Positions 6,216-8,524 of a stretch of 8,524 bases of DNA are shown piece after piece. The stretch spans positions 1 through 8,524 of the forward strand of contig JAPUIR010000327.1 in assembly GCA_027296805.1 (NCBI GenBank), given 5' to 3'. The first letter of the stretch is position 1. Every line of letters starts with the position of its first letter. This DNA comes from Chloroflexota bacterium. Its GTDB lineage: Bacteria > Chloroflexota > Dehalococcoidia > Bin125. The notes under the pieces were generated by a model. That model was not told the DNA's origin and made no database searches. It was given only the letters and a program-made list of their open reading frames with translations. A program made the position numbers and the translations under genes.

Positions 6216-7436
6216 TCAGGCTGATTCGGACGGATTGGCGTCGCGCTGAGTTGCATCGGGCAGGGCGACGACGCCCGGCAGGTCGCGCCCCTCTAGCAAC
6301 TCCAGGGCGGCGCCGCCTCCACTGCTGATGTGCGAGATGCGATCGGCGACGCCGGCCTGGTTGACGGCCTGCACCGTCTCGCCCCCGGCGACGATGGTCT
6401 GTGCCTCGAGGGCGGCGAGGGCATGAGCCATCGCCTCGGTGCCACCCGCGAAGGCGTTCTTCTCGAAGAGGCCCAGCGGGCCGTTCCAGACGACTGTGGC
6501 GGCGTCGGCGATGGCGGCGCTGAAGTGCTCGATGGTGCGCGGGCCCACGTCGAGGATGCGGAAGCCATCGGGCACCCGCTCCTCGGCGAAGTTGATCGGA
6601 CGTGCCTGCGGCGCGTTATCGGGGTCGTGGGCGATCACGCCGTCGACGGGGAGCAGCAAATGGCAGCCGTGTTGTCTCGCTGCCTGCTCGATCTCCGATG
6701 CCTGCGCGGCCATCTCCGGTTCGGCCAACGAGGCCCCGATGTCGACACCCTGCGCTAGCAGAAAGGTGTTGGCCATCGCGCCGCCCACACAAACGACATC
6801 GGCGTGTTGCACGACCGATTGGAGCAGCGCCAGTTTCGAGCTGACCTTGGCGCCGCCGCTGATGACCGCGCGCTTGCCCCCCTGCGCGTCGAAGACCGAG
6901 CCGAGTGCGGTCAACTCGCGCTCCAGGAGTAGGCCGGCGGCCGCGGGCAGCAGATGCGCGACACCCTCGGTAGAGGCGTGGGCGCGATGGGCCGTGCCGA
7001 AGGCATCGTTCACGTAGCTGTCGGCCAGGGCCGCGAGTTCGCTCGCGAAGCCCGGGTCGTTCGCTTCCTCGCGGGAGTCATAGCGCAAGTTTTCGAGTAG
7101 AGCGATCTGGCCCGGCTCCAGACCGTCGACCGTCGCCAACGCGTCGGGACCGGTCAGGGCGGGCACCATCGCCACCGGCCGCGAAAGCAAGCGTGTGAGG
7201 TGACGGGCGACAGGCGTCAGGCTGAGCGCCGGATCGACCTGCCCTCCCGGACGCCCAAGATGAGAACAGACGATGACCGCTGCGCCTTTCTCGATCAGGT
7301 ACTCGATCGTGCCCAGCGAGCTGCGGATGCGCCAGTCGTCGGCGACCTCACCGTCGCGCAGCGGGACGTTGAGATCGGCGCGGAGCAGGACACGGCTGCC
7401 CTGGACGTCGAGATCGCGGACGGATCGCTTCTGCAT
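6216..7436 (-). CDS. pgk: Phosphoglycerate kinase
   Basis: Pgk moves the acyl phosphate of 1,3-bisphosphoglycerate to ADP, the first ATP-yielding step of lower glycolysis, and works in reverse in gluconeogenesis. At 406 residues it has normal length. The N-terminal substrate half shows LLRADLNVPL (17-26, with D21 and N23), R36, SHLGRP (58-63), ENLRY with R118, and R151. The nucleotide half has ISGGAKVSSK (192-201, both lysines kept), the NGPLG loop (318-322), GGET (351-354, usually GGDT/S) and the SSGGGAALELLEG helix cap near 371-383. The ATG at 7434-7436 has GGGGAG 11 nt upstream, a loose fit. It follows tsaC by 33 nt and precedes tpiA by 19 nt. No GAPDH gene is present in the window, so the common gap-pgk-tpi set is split or located elsewhere. 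Confidence 0.97.
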   Translation of the reverse strand: MQKRSVRDLDVQGSRVLLRADLNVPLRDGEVADDWRIRSSLGTIEYLIEKGAAVIVCSHLGRPGGQVDPALSLTPVARHLTRLLSRPVAMVPALTGPDALATVDGLEPGQIALLENLRYDSREEANDPGFASELAALADSYVNDAFGTAHRAHASTEGVAHLLPAAAGLLLERELTALGSVFDAQGGKRAVISGGAKVSSKLALLQSVVQHADVVCVGGAMANTFLLAQGVDIGASLAEPEMAAQASEIEQAARQHGCHLLLPVDGVIAHDPDNAPQARPINFAEERVPDGFRILDVGPRTIEHFSAAIADAATVVWNGPLGLFEKNAFAGGTEAMAHALAALEAQTIVAGGETVQAVNQAGVADRISHISSGGGAALELLEGRDLPGVVALPDATQRDANPSESA

Positions 7437-7469
7437 GCAGTAGCCAGCTCCCCTGGGGCGAGCGTCGGA

Positions 7470-8099
7470 TCAGGTGATCGTGGTGGCGAGGTGCTCGGCG
7501 ACGAGCGCTTCGATCCGCGATCGGGGGATCGCACCCTCGCGCAGCAAGCGTGGCTCCGCACGGGCGCAATCGAGAATAGTCGACGCGGTGCCCTGGGGCA
7601 CCAGGTCACCCGGTGGCAGGATGAGCACGTCGTCGCCGAACGACCGTCGGACGTCCGCGGCGCTGAGGGCGGCCGGGCGGCCGTGGACGTTCGCGGAGCT
7701 GCCCGTGATCGGCTCCTGGATCGCGCCCAGGACGGCGAGCGCGATGGGGTGATCGGGGATGCGGAGAGCGACGGTGTCGCCCGGCACCGCGGCGGAGTGC
7801 CAGTCTGGACGCTTGCGCAGGACGAGGGTGAGCGCGCCCGGCCAGACCACCCGCGCGAGGGCGCGAAGGCCCCCGCTAAGGCCGTCGGCGACGTCATCCA
7901 AAGCCGAGACGCTGGGCAGGAAGATCGGTTGGGGCTCGTCGGCGGGGCGCTGTTTGAGGGCGAAGCAGCGGGCGACGGCGGCAGCGTCCGCGGCGCGGGC
8001 GGCGAGCGCATACTGCGTCTCGGTGGGGATCGCGACCAGGCCACCGTCGCGCAGATGGTCCGCTGCCTCCCGGGCCAGGGTGCTGAGGTCGCTCGTCAT
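7470..8099 (-). CDS. tsaC: L-threonylcarbamoyladenylate synthase (Sua5/YciO/YrdC family)
   Basis: The YrdC-fold enzyme makes threonylcarbamoyl-AMP from threonine, bicarbonate and ATP. The TsaBDE complex then uses this to form t6A at position 37 of ANN-decoding tRNAs. The protein has 209 residues and only the YrdC domain, so it is TsaC-like rather than a two-domain Sua5. Family marks are GGLVAIPTET (19-28), the KxR pair K49/R51 in ALKQRP, WPGALTLVLR (86-95), LRIPDHP (112-118), the SxN pair S135/N137 in SSANVHGRP, STILD (173-177) and LREGAI. The usual PTETVYGLGADA appears as PTETQYALAARA, so the glycine-rich part of this loop is altered; YciO-like activity cannot be excluded. The ATG has GGAG at 5 nt. 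It is the first gene of the minus-strand cluster and divergent from guaA. Confidence 0.88.
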   Translation of the reverse strand: MTSDLSTLAREAADHLRDGGLVAIPTETQYALAARAADAAAVARCFALKQRPADEPQPIFLPSVSALDDVADGLSGGLRALARVVWPGALTLVLRKRPDWHSAAVPGDTVALRIPDHPIALAVLGAIQEPITGSSANVHGRPAALSAADVRRSFGDDVLILPPGDLVPQGTASTILDCARAEPRLLREGAIPRSRIEALVAEHLATTIT

Positions 8100-8165
8100 C
8101 GGCGCTCCGTCCGCAGGGGCTGAAGGTTGGTTTGTTGCCCGCGAGTCGTGTTAGGACAACTGTTC

Positions 8166-8194
8166 TTGACGCGAGTATATCGCTGCGCTACACC
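8166..8194 (+). promoter_or_regulatory. Candidate sigma-70 promoter for guaA
   Basis: TTGACG at 8166-8171 matches five of six -35 consensus bases. A 17-nt spacer leads to TACACC at 8189-8194, a weak -10 matching three of six. Transcription would start near 8201, leaving a leader of about 36 nt before the guaA TTG. The hexamer quality is uneven, so this is a candidate only. Confidence 0.4.
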
Positions 8195-8203
8195 GAGGAT
8201 GCA
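8174..8203 (-). promoter_or_regulatory. Candidate promoter for the tsaC-pgk-tpiA cluster
   Basis: On the minus strand TATACT (plus 8174-8179) matches five of six -10 bases. The best -35 at an 18-nt spacing is TGCATC (8198-8203), a poor match with two of six. The leader to tsaC would be about 65-70 nt. This is the only long divergent gap upstream of the cluster, so a promoter is expected here. Confidence 0.38.
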
Positions 8204-8236
8204 GGCAGCGACTGACACCGGAAGAGCCGATCTCCT

Positions 8237-8524
8237 TTGACCGACGATTCCACGGCAACCCCCCGCATCCGTTCCACCGACGACCTGGAGGTCTCGGGTT
8301 ACCTGGAGGCGGCAGAGGAGCGTCAGGGTGCGCGTCCGTCGCCCGCTCCGGAACCGCGCGAGCCGCACGAGACCATTGTCATCATCGATTTCGGCGGGCA
8401 GACGAGCATGCTCATCGCCCGGCGCGTGCGCGAGCAGAACGTCTACTGCGAGTTGCTGCCGCACACGGCGTCCTGGGAGCGTGTGCAGGCGCTCAACCCC
8501 AAGGGCTTCATCCTCTCCGGCGGT
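8237..8524 (+). CDS. guaA: GMP synthase (glutamine-hydrolysing), N-terminal part
   Basis: GuaA aminates XMP to GMP using glutamine and ATP. Only the first 96 residues are in the window, cut by its right edge. From about residue 45 the reading is [20 protein letters not shown], then [13 protein letters not shown], ending in [10 protein letters not shown]. This is the start of the class I glutamine amidotransferase domain, which in GuaA usually begins within about 10 residues of the start. Upstream are about 44 acidic, proline-containing residues ([11 protein letters not shown] near 35-45). The frame has a TGA at 8213-8215 and the only usual start codon before the conserved domain is TTG at 8237-8239, with GGAAGAG ten bases upstream. 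The amidotransferase oxyanion-region and nucleophile cysteine lie beyond the window. It is divergently transcribed from tsaC. Confidence 0.9.
   Translation, partial: MTDDSTATPRIRSTDDLEVSGYLEAAEERQGARPSPAPEPREPHETIVIIDFGGQTSMLIARRVREQNVYCELLPHTASWERVQALNPKGFILSGG

Noticed and set aside
6197..6256. Longer TpiA starting at 6256 inside pgk
   Set aside because: The extra 20 residues have no family counterpart, and a very strong ribosome binding site precedes the inner ATG.
7200..8123. 307-codon plus-strand open frame across the pgk start and tsaC
   Set aside because: It is a shadow of two conserved genes and crosses their intergenic gap; its Gly/Arg/Asp-rich content is typical of antisense reading.
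8100..8236. Purine riboswitch upstream of guaA
   Set aside because: The 137-nt gap shows no purine aptamer core or terminator/anti-terminator pair, and the likely guaA leader is only about 36 nt.
8096..8464. 122-codon minus-strand open frame across the tsaC-guaA gap and guaA start
   Set aside because: It would cover the divergent promoter region and run antisense to the conserved GuaA amidotransferase start; no recognisable protein features.

Overview
The window comes from a GC-rich bacterial chromosome and is almost fully coding. Eight genes lie head-to-tail on the minus strand. In transcription order they are tsaC, pgk, tpiA, miaA, dapF, an unnamed GNAT-like gene, dapL and hflX. Gaps run from a 14-nt overlap to about 109 nt, so one operon or a few overlapping units is likely. 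At the right edge guaA starts on the plus strand, divergent from tsaC, and is cut by the window end. At the left edge the last 23 codons of an unidentified plus-strand gene appear to converge on hflX. There are no rRNA or tRNA genes, insertion sequences, CRISPR arrays or phage genes, and no gene-free stretch over 300 bases.

The tsaC to miaA part joins lower glycolysis (pgk, tpiA) to two tRNA A37 modification enzymes: TsaC for t6A and MiaA for i6A. The dapF to dapL part is the end of the diaminopimelate/lysine route in its aminotransferase form: DapL makes LL-DAP directly and DapF epimerises it to meso-DAP. Between them sits a 310-residue protein that looks like two degenerate GNAT folds in tandem and has no obvious job in that route. 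hflX, a ribosome-associated GTPase, closes the cluster. The divergent gene guaA makes GMP.

The high GC, the DapL-type lysine route, the form of MiaA (GGSGQYVWAL loop) and the gene mix are compatible with Chloroflexota (Dehalococcoidia-like lineages). That is an impression from family resemblance and was not tested. The window is mostly conserved housekeeping. The points most worth following are the unknown GNAT-like gene embedded in the dap genes, the doubtful start of hflX, the N-terminal extension of GuaA, the overlapping divergent promoters between tsaC and guaA, and two GC-rich hairpins between miaA and dapF.
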